Shown here: positions 57,339 through 64,000 of the stretch, piece after piece
How the letters are laid out: every line of letters starts with the position of its first letter
How positions within the stretch are numbered: position 1 is the stretch's first letter
Made by a program: the position numbers and the translations under genes
NCBI RefSeq assembly: GCF_900324475.1
Contig: NZ_LT992502.1
Span: 3,906,001-3,970,000 of the forward strand
Reading direction: 5' to 3'
Source: Enterobacter bugandensis
GTDB lineage: Bacteria; Pseudomonadota; Gammaproteobacteria; Enterobacterales; Enterobacteriaceae
DNA: 64,000 nt
Notes under the pieces: model-generated
Databases searched by the model: none
What the model was told of the DNA's origin: nothing
The model's input: the letters and a program-made list of their open reading frames with translations, nothing else

Positions 57339-57769
57339 ATGAAAATACCTTAATTTTGACTGAACATCGGTTGCTGCCACGACTTTTTGATGCCGCGTTA
57401 ACCGTGGTGGCGTGGGGCGGGTTTCTGTTCTTCCTGTATGCCAGGCTGTGGATGCAGTTAACCGAGGAGAGCGACCACCGGTGGAGCGTGATTATTGCCT
57501 CCTTTAATACGGTGTTGATCTATTTGCTGTTCGCCGCGCTCAACGGCTGGCTGCTGATTTTGTGGTATCAGTACAACCGCCGCCGCGCGAACGTAAGACG
57601 ACGTCAGCCGGGCTTGTTGCATCATGACGAACTTGCCCGCAGCTTTAACGTCTCACCGCAGCTCATCTCGGAGATGAGCCAGCACAACCTGCTGACGGTT
57701 TATCATGACCAGATTGGACGCATCATCGAACTGAAAACCAGCGCGCAGCAGGACGAGGAAGCGCAGTAA
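57335..57769 (+). CDS. pgaD: PGA synthesis accessory protein
   Basis: The 144-aa protein has two membrane helices (about 20-43 and 62-80) and a cytoplasmic C-terminal part with [12 protein letters not shown] and [14 protein letters not shown]. PgaD binds PgaC and is needed for synthesis, which is stimulated by cyclic di-GMP in Escherichia. It is the last gene of the pga operon and is followed by a strong terminator. Confidence 0.94.
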   Translation: MNENTLILTEHRLLPRLFDAALTVVAWGGFLFFLYARLWMQLTEESDHRWSVIIASFNTVLIYLLFAALNGWLLILWYQYNRRRANVRRRQPGLLHHDELARSFNVSPQLISEMSQHNLLTVYHDQIGRIIELKTSAQQDEEAQ

Positions 57770-57770
57770 C

Positions 57771-57809
57771 AAAAAGCCCCCACAGAGAATACCCTGCGGG
57801 GGCTTTTTT
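57771..57809. terminator. Bidirectional terminator between pgaD and gss
   Basis: AAAAAGCCCCC and GGGGGCTTTTTT form a perfect stem around about 18 bases. T-runs are available on both strands, serving the convergent pgaD and gss genes. Confidence 0.9.
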
Positions 57810-57823
57810 AGCGCAGATGCACG

Positions 57824-59686
57824 TTACTTATCCTTCAGTACAATCAGCGGCTCGATATCGCTCTCTTTTTTCACCACCAGCGAGTCATCACCGCGCAGGC
57901 AGGTCCCACCGTAGTTCCCGCCCACGGTAAAGGTACAGACCTGAATGTACTTGCCGTCGACGTTTGGCAGGCACCAGAGCTGCTGGTAGATATTTTTGCG
58001 GTCAACAAACTTGCCGCTGGATTTATCCAGCAGTTCGTCCTGGGCGCTGATGAGATCGATATTGCTGCCGCAGCGTCCGGCAATCGGCTTGACGGCGTAT
58101 CCGGTCTGCTTCAGCAGGTCGTTCACCTCAAAATCGGTGTCGAGCAGGTAACGGTGGTTCGGGAACAGTTGCCACAGTACCGGAAGAATCGCCTTGTTGC
58201 CGGGAATAACGGTCCACAGCGGTTCAAAGACCAGCACTTCCGGGCGCAGCAGAACATCAATCAGGCGCACTTCGCCCTCAGGATGCCCGGTGCGGATCGG
58301 CACGGCGGCGTATTCGGTTTCGCTGACCTCGCGGATCTGCTCTATCGCCGTCTCCCACGCCCAGGTTTTCCACACGCAGTTGACGTGGCGACCCTCGTCG
58401 TCAATCAGCTGCCCGGCAGCATCCCAGCTCAGGGCGCCAAGCCCGTGCAGAATTTTGGTTTCAAATCCGGCCTGCAGCAGAGAACGCTGGATAAAGAGCG
58501 CGTGATAGTCCTCTTCGACATCGTTGTCCTGCATGATGTGGACGAACGGCCGGGCGTGGCTGTGCTTCCATGCGCCGGTCAGCTCTTCCAGCAGGCCTTC
58601 CGCCGGGTTGTGCCCGCTGCCGCGATAGCCGTTTTTGACCCACTCTTCGAGGATCAACCCGCCTTCTGTGTGACAAGACGCGGAGTCGGCATTGTACTCG
58701 TAGACCTTAATCCCGCGCTCATCCATGCAGAAATCCATACGACCGGTGATCATATGGTGGCGACGCCACTGCCAGGAGAGGCGCAGGCGCGGCCAGAGGA
58801 TTTTCGGGATGTCGAACAGCGCCAGCAGATTGTCGTCTTTCAGCACCTTGTCCGTCGCGTGCAGGTACATCAGGTGCAGTTCGTTGGTGGCCTTGATCAG
58901 CTCCTGCTCGGCGCTTTCGGTAATGGTGAAGTACTGGCAGGGATCTTTGTTGATCACATGGCCGTTGGCGCGGATATATGCCTGCTGCAGCGCGTCATTT
59001 TCGTTCAGCCATTTTCCGTCGAACTGACGTTTGTTTTTCAGCCGCGCGCCGCGGATTTTCAGCAGTTCACCGTCCGGTTCAGGCTGGGTAATGCTGTGCT
59101 CCGTGTCGTCCGTCTGGATCATCCAGCCGAGAATTTCGGTATCGCTGAAGGTGTCATGAAGGGTATAGCAGCCATTCTCCACGCTCAGACGCAGTTCGCG
59201 CGTCCACTGCTGCCCAAGCGGCAGCGGGGAGTGAATCACGTTCTGCTCCGCAATACGCACCTTATCGTCCAGAAGCTGGGTAATCACCGCAACGTGGCCG
59301 GTCTCGTGAAACTCGCCGCCTTTTTGCCAGATCAGCAGCGCCCCGGCGCGCGGTGCGCGCTTCGAGCCGTTGGCAAAAGCCTGAAGGGGCAGAATGTTAT
59401 CGTTCACCACCTGGCGTAAAAAGCGCAGGGAGAAGATTTCCCACGCCATGCCGACGTCGGTAAACACGAAGCCATAGTTGAGGAACAGGAAACGGCGGGC
59501 AAACTCAACGCACTGCCACTTGTGGCCCATGTATTCGTTGCCGATATAGCTGCGGAAATCCGCGTCTTCCGGGTATTTTCGCGGATCCAGACTGCCGTAA
59601 TTTGATGAGTAAATCGCCACGCCACCCGGCGCATAGCCTAACAACGTCCCGAATGGCGCATCACTGCTTAACTTTCCTTTACGCAT
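57824..59686 (-). CDS. gss: Bifunctional glutathionylspermidine synthetase/amidase
   Basis: The 620-aa protein has an N-terminal CHAP amidase domain with Cys59 in GHKWQCVEFARR and the histidine in HETGHVAVIT, and a C-terminal ATP-grasp synthetase domain (about 205-620). It joins glutathione to spermidine and can reverse this, so it links the glutathione (gshB) and polyamine (speA, speB, speC) genes of the same window. Length and residues follow Escherichia Gss. Its position beside pga differs from Escherichia K-12. Confidence 0.97.
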   Translation of the reverse strand: MRKGKLSSDAPFGTLLGYAPGGVAIYSSNYGSLDPRKYPEDADFRSYIGNEYMGHKWQCVEFARRFLFLNYGFVFTDVGMAWEIFSLRFLRQVVNDNILPLQAFANGSKRAPRAGALLIWQKGGEFHETGHVAVITQLLDDKVRIAEQNVIHSPLPLGQQWTRELRLSVENGCYTLHDTFSDTEILGWMIQTDDTEHSITQPEPDGELLKIRGARLKNKRQFDGKWLNENDALQQAYIRANGHVINKDPCQYFTITESAEQELIKATNELHLMYLHATDKVLKDDNLLALFDIPKILWPRLRLSWQWRRHHMITGRMDFCMDERGIKVYEYNADSASCHTEGGLILEEWVKNGYRGSGHNPAEGLLEELTGAWKHSHARPFVHIMQDNDVEEDYHALFIQRSLLQAGFETKILHGLGALSWDAAGQLIDDEGRHVNCVWKTWAWETAIEQIREVSETEYAAVPIRTGHPEGEVRLIDVLLRPEVLVFEPLWTVIPGNKAILPVLWQLFPNHRYLLDTDFEVNDLLKQTGYAVKPIAGRCGSNIDLISAQDELLDKSSGKFVDRKNIYQQLWCLPNVDGKYIQVCTFTVGGNYGGTCLRGDDSLVVKKESDIEPLIVLKDK

Positions 59687-59802
59687 GTATCCAACCTAAA
59701 ACAGGCAGGCGGCAATTTTTTATGGGTTGTCGTCGTCTGCACGTTGTAATTAACCTGACAGAGGAGCGTTTATCATACACCTGCGCGACGCGTGAATAAC
59801 AT

Positions 59803-60774
59803 TTAAAACAGCCAGCATGCCGCGAAATGCCCTGGCGCAATCTCCTGCATCGCAGGCTCCTGCGTCTGGCAAACCGGCATGGCGTGCGGGCAGCGGCTGC
59901 AGAACTTACAGCCCGGCAGCGCGGACGTGGGGCCTGGAATGTCGCCGCGCAGGGTGGCGTCTTCGAGATTGCGGATGCGCGGATCGGGCTGGGGAACCGC
60001 CGCCAGCAGCGCGCGGGTGTAAGGGTGTGCCGGGCGCTGATACAGTTCATTCGCCGGGGCCACCTCTACCAGTTTGCCGAGATACATCACCCCAATGCGG
60101 CTGGAGATATGGCGCACCATCGAGAGATCGTGGGCGATAAACAGATAGGTTAGCCCCAACTCCTGCTGCAGGTCCTGCAAAATATTCACCACCTGCGCCT
60201 GCACCGATACGTCCAGCGCCGAGAGCGGCTCATCGCACAGCACAAATTCAGGATGCACAGACAACGCGCGGGCAATACTGATGCGCTGACGCTGCCCGCC
60301 GCTGAACTCATGCGGGAACCGTTCAAGATGTTCGTGCTTCAGCCCCACTTTGTAGAGCAGCGTTTCCGTACGTTCTCGCTGTTCTTCGCGGCTGTAGCCG
60401 TGGATCTGCATCGGTTCGGCCACCAGCTGTCGCACCGTCATACCGGGGTTGAGCGAGGAGTAAGGATCCTGAAAAATTGCCTGCATCCGCTTACGCAGCG
60501 GCTTGAGCTCTCTTTCGCGGGCGTGGGCGATTGCCTGTCCGGCAAAGTGGATCTCGCCAGAGGTAATATCGAAAAGGCGCAGTATGGCGCGCCCGAGGGT
60601 GGATTTTCCGCAGCCGGACTCCCCCACCAGGCCAAACGTCTCGCCGGGCTGGATATCAAAGCTCACGCCATCAACCGCCTTCACGGCCACGCCTTTACGC
60701 AGCAAACCGCCGTTGAGCGGATAGTGCTTGCGCAGATCGCGCACGCTCACTAATGGCGCCTGTTGTTCACTCAT
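59803..60774 (-). CDS. Oligopeptide-type ABC transporter ATP-binding protein (second)
   Basis: The 323-aa protein starts at [14 protein letters not shown] (60774). It has Walker [10 protein letters not shown], the Q-loop AIFQDPYSSLNPG, the ABC signature FSGGQRQRI, Walker B FVLCDEPLSALD and a C-terminal oligopeptide-transporter extension with a four-cysteine iron-sulfur-like cluster (GCKFCSRCPHAMPVC). This is the DppF/OppF type. The start overlaps the previous gene's stop by 4 bp. It is the last gene of the transporter operon. Confidence 0.95.
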   Translation of the reverse strand: MSEQQAPLVSVRDLRKHYPLNGGLLRKGVAVKAVDGVSFDIQPGETFGLVGESGCGKSTLGRAILRLFDITSGEIHFAGQAIAHARERELKPLRKRMQAIFQDPYSSLNPGMTVRQLVAEPMQIHGYSREEQRERTETLLYKVGLKHEHLERFPHEFSGGQRQRISIARALSVHPEFVLCDEPLSALDVSVQAQVVNILQDLQQELGLTYLFIAHDLSMVRHISSRIGVMYLGKLVEVAPANELYQRPAHPYTRALLAAVPQPDPRIRNLEDATLRGDIPGPTSALPGCKFCSRCPHAMPVCQTQEPAMQEIAPGHFAACWLF

Positions 60775-61745
60775 GCCTGAATCTCCTCGGCCCATAGCCA
60801 GCAGGCGGCGCGATGGCCCTCTCCGGCGGTGTAAAATGCGGGTTGCCGTTCACACTGGGGCATGCGCTTCGGGCAGCGTTCCGCAAATGGACAGCCCGGC
60901 GGCGGGTTAAGCAGGCCAGGCGGCGAACCTTCAATGGGCGATAAACGTTGATTCACCTCATCCGGGCGCGGCAGCGAGGCCAGCAGACCCTGGGTGTAAG
61001 GATGCGCAGGGCGATAAAAAATGTCCTCCACGCTCCCCTCCTCCATCACCAGCCCGCCGTACATCACCACCACGCGGCTGCAGACCTGCGCCACCACGCC
61101 GAGATCGTGGGTGATCAGCAAAATCGCGGTTCGGGTCTGCTGTTGCAGACTTTTCAGCAGGCGCAGGATCTGCGCCTGAATGGTCACGTCCAGCGCGGTG
61201 GTCGGCTCATCGGCAATAAGAAGCTTCGGATTGCAGGAGAGCGCAATAGCGATCATCACCCGCTGGCGCATCCCGCCGCTGAACTCGTGGGGATACTGGT
61301 CGTATCGGCGTTCCGCTTCAGCAATGCCCACCTGATCCAGCATGGCTATTGCTGCCGCTTTGGCCGCTTTTTTCGACAGTTTTTTATTTCGCACCAGGAT
61401 CTCAGACATCTGCTTGCCGATAGTGAGCACCGGGTTCAGGGCGGTCATCGGATCCTGAAAAATCATCGCGATCTCGTTGCCGCGAATGGCACGCATCTGC
61501 GCGGGCGTTTTCTGCGCCAGGTCCTCATTCTGGAAGCGAATGCTGCCGCCGGTTATCCGTCCGTTGCTCCCCAGAAGCTGGATAATCGACTTACAGGTGA
61601 CGCTTTTCCCGCAGCCCGACTCGCCGACGATACCGACGAGTTCCCCCGGCTGAACCTGAAAGCTCACGCCACGCACCGCGTGAACCTCGCCCTCGCGGGT
61701 GCGGAACGTGGTTTGCAGGTTCTCAAGCGCTAATAAGTTACTCAT
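60771..61745 (-). CDS. Oligopeptide-type ABC transporter ATP-binding protein (first)
   Basis: The 324-aa protein starts at [14 protein letters not shown] (61745); the 13 codons upstream overlap the permease and are not conserved. It has Walker [11 protein letters not shown]-loop [12 protein letters not shown], signature FSGGMRQRV, Walker [12 protein letters not shown] and the C-terminal cysteine cluster [16 protein letters not shown]. It is of the DppD/OppD type and pairs with the second ATPase. Confidence 0.95.
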   Translation of the reverse strand: MSNLLALENLQTTFRTREGEVHAVRGVSFQVQPGELVGIVGESGCGKSVTCKSIIQLLGSNGRITGGSIRFQNEDLAQKTPAQMRAIRGNEIAMIFQDPMTALNPVLTIGKQMSEILVRNKKLSKKAAKAAAIAMLDQVGIAEAERRYDQYPHEFSGGMRQRVMIAIALSCNPKLLIADEPTTALDVTIQAQILRLLKSLQQQTRTAILLITHDLGVVAQVCSRVVVMYGGLVMEEGSVEDIFYRPAHPYTQGLLASLPRPDEVNQRLSPIEGSPPGLLNPPPGCPFAERCPKRMPQCERQPAFYTAGEGHRAACWLWAEEIQA

Positions 61746-62583
61746 CGCGATTTGCTCCCGGCTCAAAGGCGGTACGGAACACATCGCCCAGCACGTTAAA
61801 GCTGAACACCGTCAGCAGGATCAGAATGCCGGGGAACATCGCCAGCCACGACGCTTCGCCAATATAAGACTGGGCGTTGTTAAGCATGCTTCCCCATGAT
61901 GCCGCCGGTGCCTGCACGCCCAGCCCTAAGAAGCTGAGCGTAGACTCCATCAGAATGGCCGAGGCGATATTCAGCGTGGCCGCCACGATAATGGTCGGCA
62001 GCACGCCGGGAATGATGTGGCGCACGATAATACGCAGCGGATGCGCTCCCGACGCGCGGGCATAAAGCACGTACTCGCGCTCTTTCACCGATAGGGTTTC
62101 AGCACGCACCAGACGCGACATGTTCATCCACGTCAGCAGGCTGATAATCAGAATGATGTTATCCACGCCCGGCTTGAGGTAAGCATTCACCACCAGCAGC
62201 AGGAAGAAGGCCGGAATGGCCATCAGGATATCCACGGCGCGCATCATCAGGTTATCCAGCCAGCCGCCAAAATAGCCGCTCACCGTTCCTACCACCGTGC
62301 CGATAAGCGTGGAAAAGAGCATGGCAAGAAAACCGACCATCAGGGAGATCTGGCCGCCGTACAGCGCGCGGGTAAAGTAGTCGCGCCCGTATTCGTCGGT
62401 GCCGAACCAGTGCGCGGCATCCGGCGGCAACGTGCGCGCGCCGAGCGCCATCCGATCTGGATCGTACGGACTTAACCCCGCACAGAGCGCGGCGACAACG
62501 AAAATAAAAAGCACAAACAGGGAGAACTGCGCCGGACGGTTGCGGCGCAGCTGGTGACGAACCTGCTGCCAGCGTCTGCTCAT
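61738..62583 (-). CDS. Oligopeptide-type ABC transporter permease, DppC-like
   Basis: The 281-aa membrane protein has an N-terminal helix (FSLFVLFIFVVAALCAGL), the periplasmic WFGTDEYGRDYFTR segment of DppC/OppC proteins, and five further helices. The EAA loop (RAETLSVKEREYVLYARASGAHPLRI in two parts) contacts the ATPases. It overlaps the first ATPase gene by 8 bp and is 4 bp from the other permease. Confidence 0.95.
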   Translation of the reverse strand: MSRRWQQVRHQLRRNRPAQFSLFVLFIFVVAALCAGLSPYDPDRMALGARTLPPDAAHWFGTDEYGRDYFTRALYGGQISLMVGFLAMLFSTLIGTVVGTVSGYFGGWLDNLMMRAVDILMAIPAFFLLLVVNAYLKPGVDNIILIISLLTWMNMSRLVRAETLSVKEREYVLYARASGAHPLRIIVRHIIPGVLPTIIVAATLNIASAILMESTLSFLGLGVQAPAASWGSMLNNAQSYIGEASWLAMFPGILILLTVFSFNVLGDVFRTAFEPGANRDE

Positions 62584-62587
62584 CCGG

Positions 62588-63541
62588 TTACCTCAGCGTA
62601 CGAATGCGGGGATCGGCGAAGCGATAAAGCACGTCGGCGATCAGGTTACCGACGATCAGCATTATCGACGAGAGCATGATGATCGCCATAATCAGCGGGT
62701 AGTCCAGCGAGGCGATCGACTGGATCCCGAGCAGCCCCATCCCCGGCCAGGAGAAGACGCTCTCGGTCACATAAGCTCCTACAATCAGCTCACCGAACGA
62801 CAGGCCGAACAGGGTAATCACCGGCAGCAAGACGTTTTTCAGCACGTGGCGGAACAGAATACTGAAATGCGTGGCGCCGTAGGCAAGCTGGGTCTGTACG
62901 TAGTCGGCGGAGAGCTGCGAGATGGTGTTAGAGCGGATGTAGCGCACGTAGCTGGAGAGGTTATAGAACGTGAGCGCAATACACGGCAGCACGCCGTGGC
63001 GCAGCAGATCCAGCCCGTTATCCTCCATGCCGATGGTGCGCATCCCCATGCTGGGGAACCAGTTAAGCTGCACGGCAAAAACGGTGATGAGCAAAATGCC
63101 GAACCAGAAAATCGGTACCGAGATGCCGATATAGGCAAACAGGTTCAGCAGGTGATCCAGCCAGCGGTGCTTAAATGCCCCCGCCAGCAGCCCCAGCGGG
63201 ATCGCCAGCACGATAGCCATCAGCAGCGACGCCCCCATCAGCCCCAGCGTGGCCGGAATGCGTTCGCCGATCATCTCCAGCACCGGGCGGTGGTAAATCA
63301 ACGAATAGCCGAGATCGCCCTGCAGGACGCTTTTCAGCCACAGGACGTACTGCGTGACCAGCGGCTTATCCAGTCCCAGGCTCTGGCGAATGCGCTCAAT
63401 ATCTTCCGGCGCCATACGCGGCGTGATGTACGCGGCCACGGGGTCGCCGGGCGCGAGCTTGACCAGCAAAAACGCCACCAGCGAAATAAAGAAAAGCATC
63501 GGCAGCAGCTGCAGCAGCCGACGCGTGAGGAGTGTGTTCAC
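62588..63541 (-). CDS. Oligopeptide-type ABC transporter permease, DppB-like
   Basis: The 317-aa membrane protein starts with RRLLQLLPMLFFISLVAFLL and has the family segment LAPGDPVAAYI, six helices and the EAA-type loop (YVQTQLAYGATHFSILFRHVLKN, in two parts). It forms the channel with the DppC-like subunit. The binding-protein gene ends 44 bp upstream, with an attenuator-like hairpin in between. Confidence 0.95.
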   Translation of the reverse strand: MNTLLTRRLLQLLPMLFFISLVAFLLVKLAPGDPVAAYITPRMAPEDIERIRQSLGLDKPLVTQYVLWLKSVLQGDLGYSLIYHRPVLEMIGERIPATLGLMGASLLMAIVLAIPLGLLAGAFKHRWLDHLLNLFAYIGISVPIFWFGILLITVFAVQLNWFPSMGMRTIGMEDNGLDLLRHGVLPCIALTFYNLSSYVRYIRSNTISQLSADYVQTQLAYGATHFSILFRHVLKNVLLPVITLFGLSFGELIVGAYVTESVFSWPGMGLLGIQSIASLDYPLIMAIIMLSSIMLIVGNLIADVLYRFADPRIRTLR

Positions 63542-63557
63542 GACGTGCCCTTAAAAG

Positions 63558-63579
63558 GCCCCGATCTTACGACCGGGGC
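63558..63579 (-). terminator. Weak hairpin between the binding protein and permease genes
   Basis: GCCCCG and CGGGGC pair around 10 bases; on the minus strand four T residues follow. Such partial terminators after periplasmic binding-protein genes are common and let the binding protein be made in excess over the permeases. Confidence 0.5.
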
Positions 63580-63585
63580 AACAGC

Positions 63586-64000
63586 CTATTTTTGATAAAT
63601 TTTTGACAGATCCTGGAACAGATAAACCGGCTTCGGCTCCGCTTCCTTCGTGCCGCCGAAGCGTTTATCCACGGCGACGGTCGCATTGGTGTAGGCGATC
63701 GGGTAGTAGGTCATCTCGTTCGCCACGGTCTGCTGAATTTGTTTGTAGATATCGGCACGTTTCGCGGCGTCGGTTTCCACCGCACCTTTATCCCACAGGG
63801 CATCAAACTGCGGATTTTTGTAGTGCGCGTAGTTATAGGCTTCGTTGCTCATGAATAGCGATTTGTAACCGTCCGGCTCTGATCCCATAATGTAGCCGCC
63901 CAGGTTCAGCTCCCACGCGGTGTTGTTCATATCAAGACTGCGCTGAGACATGGCGTTGGAGTCCAGCGGCATCAGCTCCACGTTCACCCCAATGCCCTTC
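63586..64000 (-). CDS. ABC transporter periplasmic binding protein, C-terminal part (cut by window edge)
   Basis: The last 138 or so residues are seen, ending DLSKIYQK. The segments GGYIMGSEPDGYKSLFMS, YNYAHYKNPQFDALWDKG and ADIYKQIQQTVANEMTYYPIAYTNAT belong to the C-terminal lobe of family 5 (peptide/nickel-type) binding proteins. The frame is open to the right edge, so the gene starts beyond it. The ligand cannot be told from this part. Confidence 0.9.
   Translation of the reverse strand, partial: KGIGVNVELMPLDSNAMSQRSLDMNNTAWELNLGGYIMGSEPDGYKSLFMSNEAYNYAHYKNPQFDALWDKGAVETDAAKRADIYKQIQQTVANEMTYYPIAYTNATVAVDKRFGGTKEAEPKPVYLFQDLSKIYQK

Noticed and set aside
58154-59419. 421-codon plus-strand frame opposite gss
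   Set aside because: It is the mirror of gss. The frame is open only because of the codon bias of the true gene.

Overview
The window is chromosomal DNA of a member of the Enterobacteriaceae, most like the Enterobacter/Lelliottia/Kluyvera side of the family. The reason is the near-complete Escherichia-type gene order speB-speA-(yqgB)-metK-galP-sprT-endA-rsmE-gshB-yqgE-yqgF-yggR/yggS-yggT-yggU-rdgB-hemW-yggN-yggL-trmB-mutY-yggX-mltC-nupG and speC-yqgA-tRNA-Phe, with non-E. coli material inserted between the blocks. The genus cannot be fixed from the sequence alone.

Layout. (1) 1-7566: an accessory catabolic locus. A minus-strand operon encodes a Rieske ferredoxin, a 102-aa protein with a recombinase-like helix, a Rieske oxygenase alpha subunit, an SDR dehydrogenase, an IclR regulator, an extradiol-type VOC dioxygenase, a ferredoxin reductase and an MFS transporter cut by the window edge. 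A second MFS transporter is divergent. The shared intergenic region carries three GTTTCA-N4-TGAAAC palindromes. (2) 7570-29064: the conserved core block (polyamines, S-adenosylmethionine, galactose uptake, glutathione, DNA and tRNA maintenance, nucleoside uptake). (3) 29152-39113: a citrate-fermentation locus. The minus-strand operon citS-FAH protein-citC-citD-citE-citF-citX-citG faces the divergent two-component system citA-citB. (4) 39158-42361: speC, yqgA (frameshifted) and tRNA-Phe. (5) 42400-44330: a small AT-richer insertion next to the tRNA, with a decayed integrase, a DUF4225-like gene and a convergent small membrane-protein gene. (6) 44331-57769: a surface and biofilm region with a hybrid sensor kinase and LuxR-type regulator, a small lipoprotein, a large autotransporter, an orphan LuxR-type regulator, and pgaABCD for poly-N-acetylglucosamine; pgaA is frameshifted. 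(7) 57824-64000: gss (glutathionylspermidine synthetase/amidase) and a Dpp/Opp-type ABC importer whose binding-protein gene runs off the right edge.

How the genes work together. The Rieske operon can be read as a pathway: electron chain (reductase and ferredoxin) to oxygenase, to cis-diol dehydrogenase, to extradiol ring cleavage, with uptake by the MFS carriers and control by IclR. In the citrate locus, CitS imports citrate and citrate lyase (CitDEF, activated by CitC, CitX and CitG) yields acetate and oxaloacetate. No Na+-pumping oxaloacetate decarboxylase is present, and the FAH-family enzyme in the operon is a good candidate to handle oxaloacetate. Around the tRNA and pga regions the theme is attachment and surface structure.

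Two core genes (yqgA, pgaA) are broken by small losses that look like single-base deletions in GG or TTT/GGG runs. These should be checked against reads before being called pseudogenes. The most promising under-described items are the Rieske/extradiol operon with its operators, the FAH enzyme inside the citrate operon, and the DUF4225-like/membrane-protein convergent pair beside the decayed integrase.
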